Origin: Flavobacterium psychrotrophum
GTDB taxonomy: Bacteria > Bacteroidota > Bacteroidia > Flavobacteriales > Flavobacteriaceae
NCBI RefSeq assembly: GCF_003403075.1
Contig: NZ_CP031557.1
Span: 3,906,001 to 3,970,000 of the forward strand
Direction of reading: 5' to 3'
Length of the DNA stretch: 64,000 nt
The position numbers and the translations under genes are program-made. The notes under the pieces were generated by a model, which saw only the letters and a list, made by a program, of their open reading frames with translations, was not told where the DNA came from and did no database searches. Shown piece after piece: positions 27,291 through 34,188 of this stretch (positions within the stretch are counted from its first letter, which is position 1; each line of letters begins with the position of its first letter).

Positions 27291-27387
27291 TTTTATGCTA
27301 TTAACCAACCAAAAACTATAAATTATGAAAAATTTACCACAAAAAGCCAAAGTTGCGAACAACCCCGTTTTTGCGAGTGCAAAGGTA
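27261..27387 (-). ncRNA. candidate small RNA (promoter element to terminator)
   Basis: On the minus strand a TACCTTTG -7 element (27387-27380) is followed by about 110 bases with no open frame and then by the intrinsic terminator at 27290-27261. Immediately after comes a separate promoter for the DUF3108 operon. A clear -33 TTG is missing for the upstream element. The alternative is that this is simply the hppD 3' UTR. Confidence 0.35.
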
Positions 27388-27497
27388 CGTTTTAATCTTG
27401 CGAATATAATCACTAAAACTTCACTTTAACACAAATTTGACAAAAAACACAGCCTAAAATCAGCTTATATTATATTATTATCAGAAACGAGACGGAT

Positions 27498-28658
27498 TTA
27501 CAATGTTCCGCGCAATTCCTGCTCACGCTCAATGCTCTCAAACAGGGCTTTAAAGTTACCTGCACCAAAGCCACGGGCGCCCATGCGCTGTATAATTTCG
27601 TAGAAAAGTGTAGGGCGGTCTTCTACAGGTTTTGTAAAAATCTGCAGTAAGTAACCCTCTTCATCAGCATCTACCATAATGCCCAGCTTTTGTATCTCCA
27701 GTATGTCTTCTTTAAAGGCATCTTTATGCACACCAAGGCGGCTTGGTACAGCATCATAATAAGCCTGTGGCGGCGCCGAAAGGAATTCTACACCGCGCGA
27801 CTTAAGGTCGGCAACCGTTTTAATGATGTCATCTGTAGCAATGGCTATGTGCTGCACACCCGGGCCTCCGTAAAAGTCAAGATACTCTTCGATCTGCGAT
27901 TTCTTAACACCTTCAGCCGGCTCATTAATAGGAAACTTGATACGGCCGTTACCGTTACTCATTACTTTACTCATCAACGCAGAATACTCTGTTGTGATTT
28001 GCTTATCGTCAAACGAAAGGAAGTTTACAAAGCCCATAACGTCTTCATACCACTTAACCCAGGTATTCATTTCGTTCCAGCCCACGTTGCCCACCATGTG
28101 GTCTACATATTTAAGGCCTGTTGGCGCAGGGTTGTAATCGCTTTTCCATTCTTTATAACCAGGCAGGAATGTACCGTTATAGTTTTTACGCTCTACAAAC
28201 ATATGTACGGTTTCGCCATACGTATAAATACCTGAACGTACTACCTCACCAAACTCATCCGTTTCTACCGTTGGCTCCATGTAAGGTTTTGCCCCACGGC
28301 TGGTAGTTTCTTCAAACGATTTGCGGGCATCTTCTACCCAAAGCGCTACAACCTTAACGGCATCGCCATGCTTTACAATATGGTTGTTCAATTCGCTGTC
28401 TGCCGTAAGCGGCGTAGTAAGTACCAGGCGAATCTTACCCTGCTGCAGCACATAGCTGGCACGGTCGCGCACTCCGGTTTCAAGACCGGCATACGCCAAT
28501 GACTGGTAGCCAAATGCTGTTTTGTAGTAGTGTGCCGCCTGCTTTGCGTTGCCCACTATAAATTCTACATAATCGGTTCCTAAAAGCGGCAGGAAATCCT
28601 GTGCGCCTTCAAATATTTTTTCTAATCCGTATTCTACGTTTTTAATTTCGTTACTCAT
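27498..28658 (-). CDS. hppD: 4-hydroxyphenylpyruvate dioxygenase
   Basis: This 386-residue Fe(II) enzyme converts 4-hydroxyphenylpyruvate to homogentisate in tyrosine degradation. It has two vicinal-oxygen-chelate halves. Iron ligands are predicted in the C-terminal half: His in YVDHMVGNV, His in VQHIAIATDDI and Glu in PTLFYEIIQRMG. The C-terminal segment GARGFGAGNFKALFESIEREQE is the conserved gating helix. hmgA, the next enzyme, lies upstream on the same strand across a repeat-rich gap. A perfect palindrome sits 17 bases before the start codon. Confidence 0.97.
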   Translation of the reverse strand: MSNEIKNVEYGLEKIFEGAQDFLPLLGTDYVEFIVGNAKQAAHYYKTAFGYQSLAYAGLETGVRDRASYVLQQGKIRLVLTTPLTADSELNNHIVKHGDAVKVVALWVEDARKSFEETTSRGAKPYMEPTVETDEFGEVVRSGIYTYGETVHMFVERKNYNGTFLPGYKEWKSDYNPAPTGLKYVDHMVGNVGWNEMNTWVKWYEDVMGFVNFLSFDDKQITTEYSALMSKVMSNGNGRIKFPINEPAEGVKKSQIEEYLDFYGGPGVQHIAIATDDIIKTVADLKSRGVEFLSAPPQAYYDAVPSRLGVHKDAFKEDILEIQKLGIMVDADEEGYLLQIFTKPVEDRPTLFYEIIQRMGARGFGAGNFKALFESIEREQELRGTL

Positions 28659-28674
28659 AGTAGTATTTTGTTTT

Positions 28675-28694
28675 GCTGACGTATTTACGTCAGC
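28675..28694. promoter_or_regulatory. perfect palindrome before hppD (candidate operator or 5' UTR hairpin)
   Basis: GCTGACGT (28675-28682), spacer ATTT, ACGTCAGC (28687-28694), positioned 17 to 36 bases upstream of the hppD ATG. The perfect dyad suits a dimeric regulator. No tract of T follows in either direction close enough to call it a terminator. Confidence 0.55.
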
Positions 28695-28737
28695 GTTAAT
28701 GTTGTTTTTTTATTCGCAATCCCCACATTGATAAGCA

Positions 28738-28825
28738 TTTTCCATTTCGACCGTAGCAAAGCGAAGTGGAGAAATCCCTAAACAATTAATATGTGAGATT
28801 TCTCCCTATCGATCGAAATGGAAAA
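28738..28825. repeat. nested palindromic element (TTTTCCATTTCGA...TCGAAATGGAAAA)
   Basis: Outer arms are TTTTCCATTTCGA (28738-28750) and TCGAAATGGAAAA (28813-28825), perfect over 13 bp. Inner arms are GGAGAAATC (28768-28776) and GATTTCTCC (28797-28805). The 88-bp element has no coding capacity and looks like a small non-autonomous repeat of the kind scattered in flavobacterial genomes. Confidence 0.7.
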
Positions 28826-28844
28826 CCACCCCGGCCTTCAGCCA

Positions 28845-29011
28845 CCCCTCCTTCGGAGGGGAATAGCTTCACTCGGTTAACCTCTCCCTAGCCCTCTCCG
28901 AAGGAGAGGGGACAGCTTCACTCAAATATCTTTGTATCGATTAAAGCTCATTTTTCATTAATTATTGCGTACTGTGCCCGTTCGTTGGCTCCCCTCTCTT
29001 TCGGAGAGGGG
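28845..29011. repeat. cluster of C/T-rich palindromes between hppD and hmgA
   Basis: Three small palindromes occur: CCCCTCC-TTC-GGAGGGG (28845-28861), CCCTCTCC-GAA-GGAGAGGG (28892-28910) and CCCCTCTC-TTTCG-GAGAGGGG (28991-29011). The second is identical to the one at 12333-12351. Together with the 28738-28825 element they fill the 369-base gene-free gap 28659-29027. No ORF of note is seen there. Confidence 0.7.
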
Positions 29012-29027
29012 CTGGGGGTGAGGCTTA

Positions 29028-30185
29028 TTATTCTACCCAGCTCTTATAATACTGCCCGTCGTCAAGCCCCATAGCCTCTGCCGTTACCATAAGCGGACGG
29101 AAGGTGTCTACCATTACTGCAAGTTCTTCGGTTATGGTTTTGCCTATGCTGCGCTCCATCGCACCGGGTGCAGGGCCGTGCGGAATGCCTTTAGGGTGCA
29201 GCGTTATGTGACCCTGCTCTATGTTGTTGCGGCTCATAAAGTCGCCATCTACATAATACAGTACCTCATCGCTGTCTATGTTGCTGTGGTTGTATGGTGC
29301 CGGAATGGCTTTGGGATGGTAGTCGTACAGCCTTGGGCAAAACGAGCACACTACAAAACCACTGGTTTCAAACGTTTGGTGTACCGGAGGCGGCTGGTGC
29401 ACACGCCCGGTTATAGGTTCAAAGTTATGGATGCTGAACGCATACGGAAAGTTATATCCATCCCACCCTATTACGTCAAACGGGTGTGTGGCATAAACCA
29501 CCTCGTGCATCATGCCTTCCTTTTTCATCTTGATCAGGAAGTCACCCTTTTCGTCGTGCGTTTCCAGTTCGGTAGGCATACGGAAGTCGCGTTCGCAAAA
29601 CGGCGAATGCTCCAGATGCTGTCCGCTGGCATTTTTATAACGCTTAGGTGTGTAGATAGGCGCAGTAGATTCTACATAAAAAATGCGGTTATCTGCCGTG
29701 TCAAAATCGATTTGGTAAATCATTCCACGCGGAATGATAAGATAGTCGCCATACTCAAACGGGATGTTACCCATAAGGGTGCGCAGCGTGCCGGTACCTT
29801 TATGGATAAACAGCATCTCATCGGCATCGGCATTCTTGTAGAAATAACTGCGAAGCGACTCCTGTGGTGCTGCCAGCCCAATGATACAATCGCGGTTTAC
29901 CAGCATAGCTTTGCGACTGTCTAAAAAATCGGCTTCGGGTTTTAGTTCAAAACCTTTAAGCAGCAGCGATTTTATATTTTTGTCGATGGCAATTTTTGGT
30001 TCTACCGAGTAGGACTTCAGGATTTCCTTTACCTGGGTAGGGCGGTGCACATGGTACAGCAGTGCCGAGTGCCCGTGGAACCCCTCGGTACCAAAAAGTT
30101 GCTCATAGTACAGCCCGCCATCCGGCTTTTCAAACTGTGTATGGCGCTTTTGCGGAATATTGCCAAGTTTATGATATATAGGCAT
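29028..30185 (-). CDS. hmgA: homogentisate 1,2-dioxygenase
   Basis: This 385-residue Fe(II) ring-cleavage enzyme converts homogentisate to maleylacetoacetate. Characteristic segments are FCPRLYDYHPKAIPAPYNHSNIDSDE in two parts (YDYHPKAIP and YNHSNIDSDEVLYY, with the metal-binding His and Glu region) and HPKGIPHGPAPGAMERSIG near residue 335. The N-terminus MPIYHKLGNIPQKRHTQFEK is typical of the bacterial enzyme. It is upstream of hppD on the same strand, so the two probably act in one tyrosine catabolic route. The following fumarylacetoacetase gene is not in the window. Confidence 0.96.
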   Translation of the reverse strand: MPIYHKLGNIPQKRHTQFEKPDGGLYYEQLFGTEGFHGHSALLYHVHRPTQVKEILKSYSVEPKIAIDKNIKSLLLKGFELKPEADFLDSRKAMLVNRDCIIGLAAPQESLRSYFYKNADADEMLFIHKGTGTLRTLMGNIPFEYGDYLIIPRGMIYQIDFDTADNRIFYVESTAPIYTPKRYKNASGQHLEHSPFCERDFRMPTELETHDEKGDFLIKMKKEGMMHEVVYATHPFDVIGWDGYNFPYAFSIHNFEPITGRVHQPPPVHQTFETSGFVVCSFCPRLYDYHPKAIPAPYNHSNIDSDEVLYYVDGDFMSRNNIEQGHITLHPKGIPHGPAPGAMERSIGKTITEELAVMVDTFRPLMVTAEAMGLDDGQYYKSWVE

Positions 30186-30601
30186 AATTTTGTGTGTTTT
30201 TATTTAACAATGAAACTGCAAGGCAGCACATTTCATTCCGGATTACGCTTTATCAGGAATTTAAGGTACGGCAATAAACCACTCCATTGCATTTTCATAG
30301 AACAAATATCGGAAAAATTTAATTTTACATTTCTTTTTTGACATAAAAATAAATATTCGATAATGTAAATCGTTATAGGGCTGTGAGGATTGTTATATTA
30401 ATAACAAAAGACGTGGTTGTGGTTTAGAATTTACCGCTACTCATCCGTCCCGTCACCGCGAGTGGAGGTACGGAGCGCGGCGGTCTGATAAGCAGATATT
30501 AATTTCCACGCTAGGTGGAGGCGCAAAGTTCTCGTTAGTGCGAGTGTCTCACTCGTGCCGGATACCTGTGGGCACGAGTGAGATGCTTGCGCTAGCAGAG
30601 G
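30186..30601. other. 416-base gene-free region with a palindromic repeat
   Basis: No credible ORF is present. The left part (30186-30430) is AT-rich and should hold the hmgA promoter, but no consensus TAnnTTTG was found on the minus strand. The right part (about 30440-30600) is GC-rich and carries the repeat described separately. Confidence 0.6.
30521..30592. repeat. GC-rich palindrome, REP-like (TCTCACTCGTGCC...GGCACGAGTGAGA)
   Basis: TCTCACTCGTGCC (30547-30559) and GGCACGAGTGAGA (30571-30583) form a perfect 13-bp stem with an 11-base loop. Outer GCGCAA (30521) and TTGCGC (30587) add further pairing. It resembles the REP-type palindromes that I associate with IS200-like (RAYT) transposases, though no transposase is in the window. 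It lies nine bases beyond the 3' end of the DUF2971 gene. Confidence 0.65.
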
Positions 30602-31489
30602 TTACAACTCACTATAAGAACACTTAACTAATTTATTGTTTATAATTTTTACTTCGAAAAATTGCACTTCATTATTAATATGCATTTTGACTAAATTATA
30701 ATATTTTTCACGCACATCACTCTGGCATTTCAGCCCAAAAATTACTTCAACTATTTTACCCGGAAAGTCATAGCTTCCTGTTCTTTCTTCGACATATCTC
30801 CATTCTTTTTCATGGAACCATGTAGTGTTTTTTGTTGAAATCGCTTGCCTAAATGTCTCATCATCAAAAGATATTTTTTGAATATTTTTATCCTTAAAGA
30901 AACTGACAGTATTCTTAAAACCTTTACCATTGAAAGTCGGTTTTGTATCTGTATAAATTACCTTTAAGCAATGTTCTGAATTATACAATTTGTTTCCTTC
31001 AACAACTTCAAAGCCAATTGCAATCCCCTTTGAACTATCCGCATAGTATGCCCAAAGCAGTTCATTATCGTCAGTTTCAGTTAGACTAAATATCCCAACA
31101 TCATTTAATTGTTTATCAAAATTATTAAATGTATCATCTGGCCTACTCATTTCTACACCAGTCTTTCTGAAGATAAAGTCTCTCATCGAAAGATATTGTT
31201 GATCGAAGCTTCTCGCCCTAAATTTTTTAGCGTATTCATTAGTTTGTTTAGAATTTAGACCATAAAAACCTGTCTTAGTTTTTACAGCTTGTACAAGTCC
31301 ACCGGCAAAACCCATCAATTGGCCACTTTTCATCACTTTAACTTGTTCATCAATCCAATCCTTGGCTATTTCAGATATTTTACATTCAAAGGGGTCATTT
31401 AAAGCTTCTGCATTAGCAAGCCAAACTTTTTTATCAATAAATATTTTTTCAGTAAAATTGGAATCATTTCGGTATTTATAAAGTATCAT
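30602..31489 (-). CDS. DUF2971 domain protein, AT-rich
   Basis: This 295-residue cytosolic protein begins MILYKYRNDSNFTEKIFID. DUF2971 hallmarks are visible: LANAEALNDPFECKIS (about residues 24-39), VGIFSLTETDDNELLWAYYADSSKGIAIGFE in two conserved blocks (FSLT at about 132, LLWAYYADSSKGIAIGFE at about 142-159) and WFHEKEWRYVEE (about 225). The biochemical function is unknown. The family is often found in accessory regions and near defence genes. Codon use is clearly more AT-rich than in neighbours, and a GC-rich palindromic repeat abuts its 3' end, both hints of acquisition (inference). Confidence 0.82.
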   Translation of the reverse strand: MILYKYRNDSNFTEKIFIDKKVWLANAEALNDPFECKISEIAKDWIDEQVKVMKSGQLMGFAGGLVQAVKTKTGFYGLNSKQTNEYAKKFRARSFDQQYLSMRDFIFRKTGVEMSRPDDTFNNFDKQLNDVGIFSLTETDDNELLWAYYADSSKGIAIGFEVVEGNKLYNSEHCLKVIYTDTKPTFNGKGFKNTVSFFKDKNIQKISFDDETFRQAISTKNTTWFHEKEWRYVEERTGSYDFPGKIVEVIFGLKCQSDVREKYYNLVKMHINNEVQFFEVKIINNKLVKCSYSEL

Positions 31490-31587
31490 TTATGCAGTTT
31501 TAACTATAGCCAACTTAAAATATGTTCTAATAATAATTCAAAAATAAGTAATCGGATGGATTATACTGGGAGCTATCATGTTGCCAC

Positions 31588-32550
31588 CTATCCCAACTTC
31601 ACGCTAATATGAAAAATAGCATCCCCCTGATACACAATCGGGGCATCGTTGCTGTTGATAATATAGCCACTATGCGGGGCACGAACCTTTTTTTCAAATT
31701 TACCAAACGGGTCGGTAATATGGGCAATAACCTCGCCTTTGGTAACATACTGCCCGGCTTTAATCTGGTTTTGGAACAAGCCCGAGTTGCGTGCCCGTAC
31801 CCACGCCGAGGTAAGAATATATTTGGTAGGCGCGGCGGCAATATGTGCCGTTTTTTTAGGGTTTAGCATTCCTAGTTCATTCAGCAATCGTTTAGCACCT
31901 TGTACGCCTTCTTCGGTAATTTCACTATTCAGGTCGAGCGACTTACCGCCTTCAAACAATAGCATTTTTACCCCCAGTTTGCCACACGCATTACGAAACG
32001 ACCCTGCAATGTTTTTGCTGTACAGCGTAAAAGGCGCATTAAACACATCGCTCAGGTCTTTTAGTTCCGGGTTATTAGGCACTATCCTGATTTGCGGAGC
32101 ATTAAAGCGGCTGGCGCCCCCGGCATGAAAATCTACAGCATACTCTATATGAGGCACAATTTCCTTTAACAGATGATAGGCAAACCTGCTGGCAAGCGAG
32201 CCCATCTTACTACCGGGAAACACGCGGTTAAGGTCGCGCCCATCAGGAAACTCCCTGCTCTTATTTATAAAACCAAAAATATTAACCACCGGCATACAAA
32301 TAATAGTACCTGTTTTAGGTTTGTTGATGTTGCGGGTTATAATTTGGCGCACTATCTCTGTACCATTTATCTCATCGCCGTGCAGCCCTGCCGAAAACAG
32401 CACTACAGGCCCGTCAATTTTAGAGCGTTCTACAATTATCGGTATCTTAAGCTTGGTCATGGTATGCAGGCGGGCAATTTCCATGTTAATGGTTTTACCC
32501 TCACCGGGTTTTATGGTTTCTCCAAGTATGGTAATGTCTTTCTGGCTCAT
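31588..32550 (-). CDS. succinylglutamate desuccinylase/aspartoacylase-family hydrolase
   Basis: This 320-residue zinc hydrolase has an M14-like fold. Zinc ligands are H57 and E60 (GLHGDEINGTE) and H142 (DFHAGG). E200 in MLLFEGGKS is the likely catalytic base. A C-terminal beta-sandwich (about 250-320, GQYVTKGEVIAHITDPFGKFEKKVRAPHSG) resembles a biotinyl-like barrel. Such proteins deacylate N-acyl amino acids, but the substrate here is unknown. The ATG overlaps the stop codon of the ABC ATPase by four bases, so the two are translationally coupled. Confidence 0.9.
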   Translation of the reverse strand: MSQKDITILGETIKPGEGKTINMEIARLHTMTKLKIPIIVERSKIDGPVVLFSAGLHGDEINGTEIVRQIITRNINKPKTGTIICMPVVNIFGFINKSREFPDGRDLNRVFPGSKMGSLASRFAYHLLKEIVPHIEYAVDFHAGGASRFNAPQIRIVPNNPELKDLSDVFNAPFTLYSKNIAGSFRNACGKLGVKMLLFEGGKSLDLNSEITEEGVQGAKRLLNELGMLNPKKTAHIAAAPTKYILTSAWVRARNSGLFQNQIKAGQYVTKGEVIAHITDPFGKFEKKVRAPHSGYIINSNDAPIVYQGDAIFHISVKLG

Positions 32551-34013
32551 AGGCTATGGGTATTGGTTGCGGTTTCCAAAACTTTGCCTGCGTTCAGGGT
32601 TAGTCTTTGGGCAACGCATTCGGGTATTTCGTGTTCGTAATGACTCACGTAGAGCAGTGTGGTTTGGGTACTGCTGCAAATATGGTTAATAATGGTTTTA
32701 AAATGATTTACCTGCGCGCTGTCCAGCCCCTGGCAGGGCTCGTCGAGTATCAGCAAGGGCGGTTTTTTTATCAGGGCGCGTATAAGCAGGCAAATGCGTT
32801 GCGCCGAAAGCGGTACCGTAGCAAATACCTTATCGGCAAACGCTTCAACACCCGTAAGGCGCATCCATTGCAGGATGGTATCGCGATGTTCTTCTTTTGG
32901 TTTGCGGAACAGCCCCATGGTATCATAGCATCCGGACTCAATTACCTGTATACAGCTTTGGTCTTTAGGAAAGAATTTTGGCAATTCTGCCGATACAAAT
33001 CCGGTATTCTTTTTAATGTCCCAGATGCTTTCGCCCGAACCTCGTTTACGGTCAAACAATATAATGTCATTGGCATAAGCCTGTGGGTTGTCGCCGTTTA
33101 CCAGGCTTAGCAGTGTGCTTTTACCCGCACCGTTATGGCCTTGTATCGCCCAGCGTTCGCCCTGTTTTACCTGCCAGTTGATATCATCTAAAATAATCTT
33201 CTCTGCATATTTGATGGAGACGTTTTGCATTTTGATGATGTGCTCAAAGGCCGCCAACTGCCAGTCCGCAACCAGTTCCTGAAGCAGGACCGTATCAAAA
33301 GTGTTTTCTTCTGAAAAATTATAATCTGCAGAATCAAAATCTCCTGCCAATAACGCTGCCGTAATTTCACCGTTATCAAGAACTGCAATATTTGTTATAC
33401 ATGACGGAATTTCATCGGGTGCTGTAGCAATCACTACATTAATACCCGAATTGATAACCTCTTCCAGAAGCAAATCAAAATTTTTACGCGAAGCCACATC
33501 AAGCCCCGCCAACGGATTATCTAAAAGCAATAATGCGGGATTTTTTATCAGGGCTTCTGCCAAAAGCAACCTGCGGGTTTCGCCATTGCTCAGCATGATT
33601 ACAGGTTTATCTGCCAGGTAATTCAGGTTGAGCCGTTCGAATGTGTGTACTAACGTCCAGGTTTGACTTTCGCTGAAAGGCTGAATGCTTTTAAGATATT
33701 CGGTTACCGTTAGCGCGTCCTGGCTATCGGCACTGTTAAAGCGTTGCTGATAGTAGAAATCGCCGATATTCGATTTGTTTTTAAAATGCGAAGTGTTGCT
33801 AACCAACACAGCTGACTTTGCCTGCTGCACTACACTGCCCGTAACCAGTAGCTTACCTGCCATAGCCTGCAACAAAACCGGAATACCCGATGTTGCTGTG
33901 CCGGTAATTGCCCAGTGCTGCCCTTTTTCGATCTTAAAAGTCAGCGCTTCAAAAATGGCAATGCCCCGGTCTTTAATGGTTACGTTATTATAATCTAAAA
34001 GTACTTCACTCAT
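32547..34013 (-). CDS. tandem ABC ATPase (ModF-like) with one degenerate nucleotide site
   Basis: This 488-residue soluble protein has two ABC domains and no membrane segment. Domain 1 (about 1-235) has a broken Walker A (GTATSGIP, 38-45, no Lys), an intact signature LSNGE (141-145), and Asn after the Walker B Asp (LLLLDNPLAG). Domain 2 (about 258-488) has an intact Walker A GHNGAGKS (292-299), Walker B LLILDEP and the switch His in YVSHYEHE, but a degraded signature LSAQR (402-406). In a head-to-tail pair this leaves one full composite site and one dead one. ATG 34013 is used because the frame's first codon is GTG. It is coupled to the downstream hydrolase gene. Confidence 0.88.
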   Translation of the reverse strand: MSEVLLDYNNVTIKDRGIAIFEALTFKIEKGQHWAITGTATSGIPVLLQAMAGKLLVTGSVVQQAKSAVLVSNTSHFKNKSNIGDFYYQQRFNSADSQDALTVTEYLKSIQPFSESQTWTLVHTFERLNLNYLADKPVIMLSNGETRRLLLAEALIKNPALLLLDNPLAGLDVASRKNFDLLLEEVINSGINVVIATAPDEIPSCITNIAVLDNGEITAALLAGDFDSADYNFSEENTFDTVLLQELVADWQLAAFEHIIKMQNVSIKYAEKIILDDINWQVKQGERWAIQGHNGAGKSTLLSLVNGDNPQAYANDIILFDRKRGSGESIWDIKKNTGFVSAELPKFFPKDQSCIQVIESGCYDTMGLFRKPKEEHRDTILQWMRLTGVEAFADKVFATVPLSAQRICLLIRALIKKPPLLILDEPCQGLDSAQVNHFKTIINHICSSTQTTLLYVSHYEHEIPECVAQRLTLNAGKVLETATNTHSL

Positions 34014-34176
34014 GTACACGGTCTGCGGAACAGCAGGCTATTCCTGTTAAAGCATAAAAATAATAAATTAGGTTTGGTTACCGTAACATTTCGACTGGTT
34101 TTATCGTTTAAACTTTAACTGTGTTAAACCCACTATCGTACACGTAACCATTATTAAACTTATGGATAATGTTTGT

Positions 34177-34184
34177 TAACTTTG
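34177..34184 (+). promoter_or_regulatory. -7 promoter element (TAACTTTG) abutting the uvrC start codon
   Basis: TAACTTTG ends four bases before ATG 34189, the same spacing as at the AddA-like gene, predicting a leaderless or near-leaderless transcript. Confidence 0.5.
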
Positions 34185-34188
34185 CTGT

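Noticed and set aside
27325..27429. 34-codon plus-strand ORF starting MKNLPQKAKVANN, preceded by a typical-looking AT-rich leader
   Set aside because: It is very short, reads against both flanking genes, overlaps the candidate small-RNA region and has no promoter on its strand that I could identify. It was kept only as a remote alternative.
28738..29011. Possible CRISPR array between hppD and hmgA
   Set aside because: The units are palindromes of different sequence without regular spacers, and no cas gene is present.
29178..29924. 248-codon plus-strand ORF inside hmgA
   Set aside because: It is antisense to conserved homogentisate dioxygenase coding sequence and shows no family motif.
30440..30600. 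GC-rich stretch considered as a tRNA or structured RNA gene
   Set aside because: It folds as a simple repeat palindrome, with no cloverleaf, anticodon arm or CCA end.
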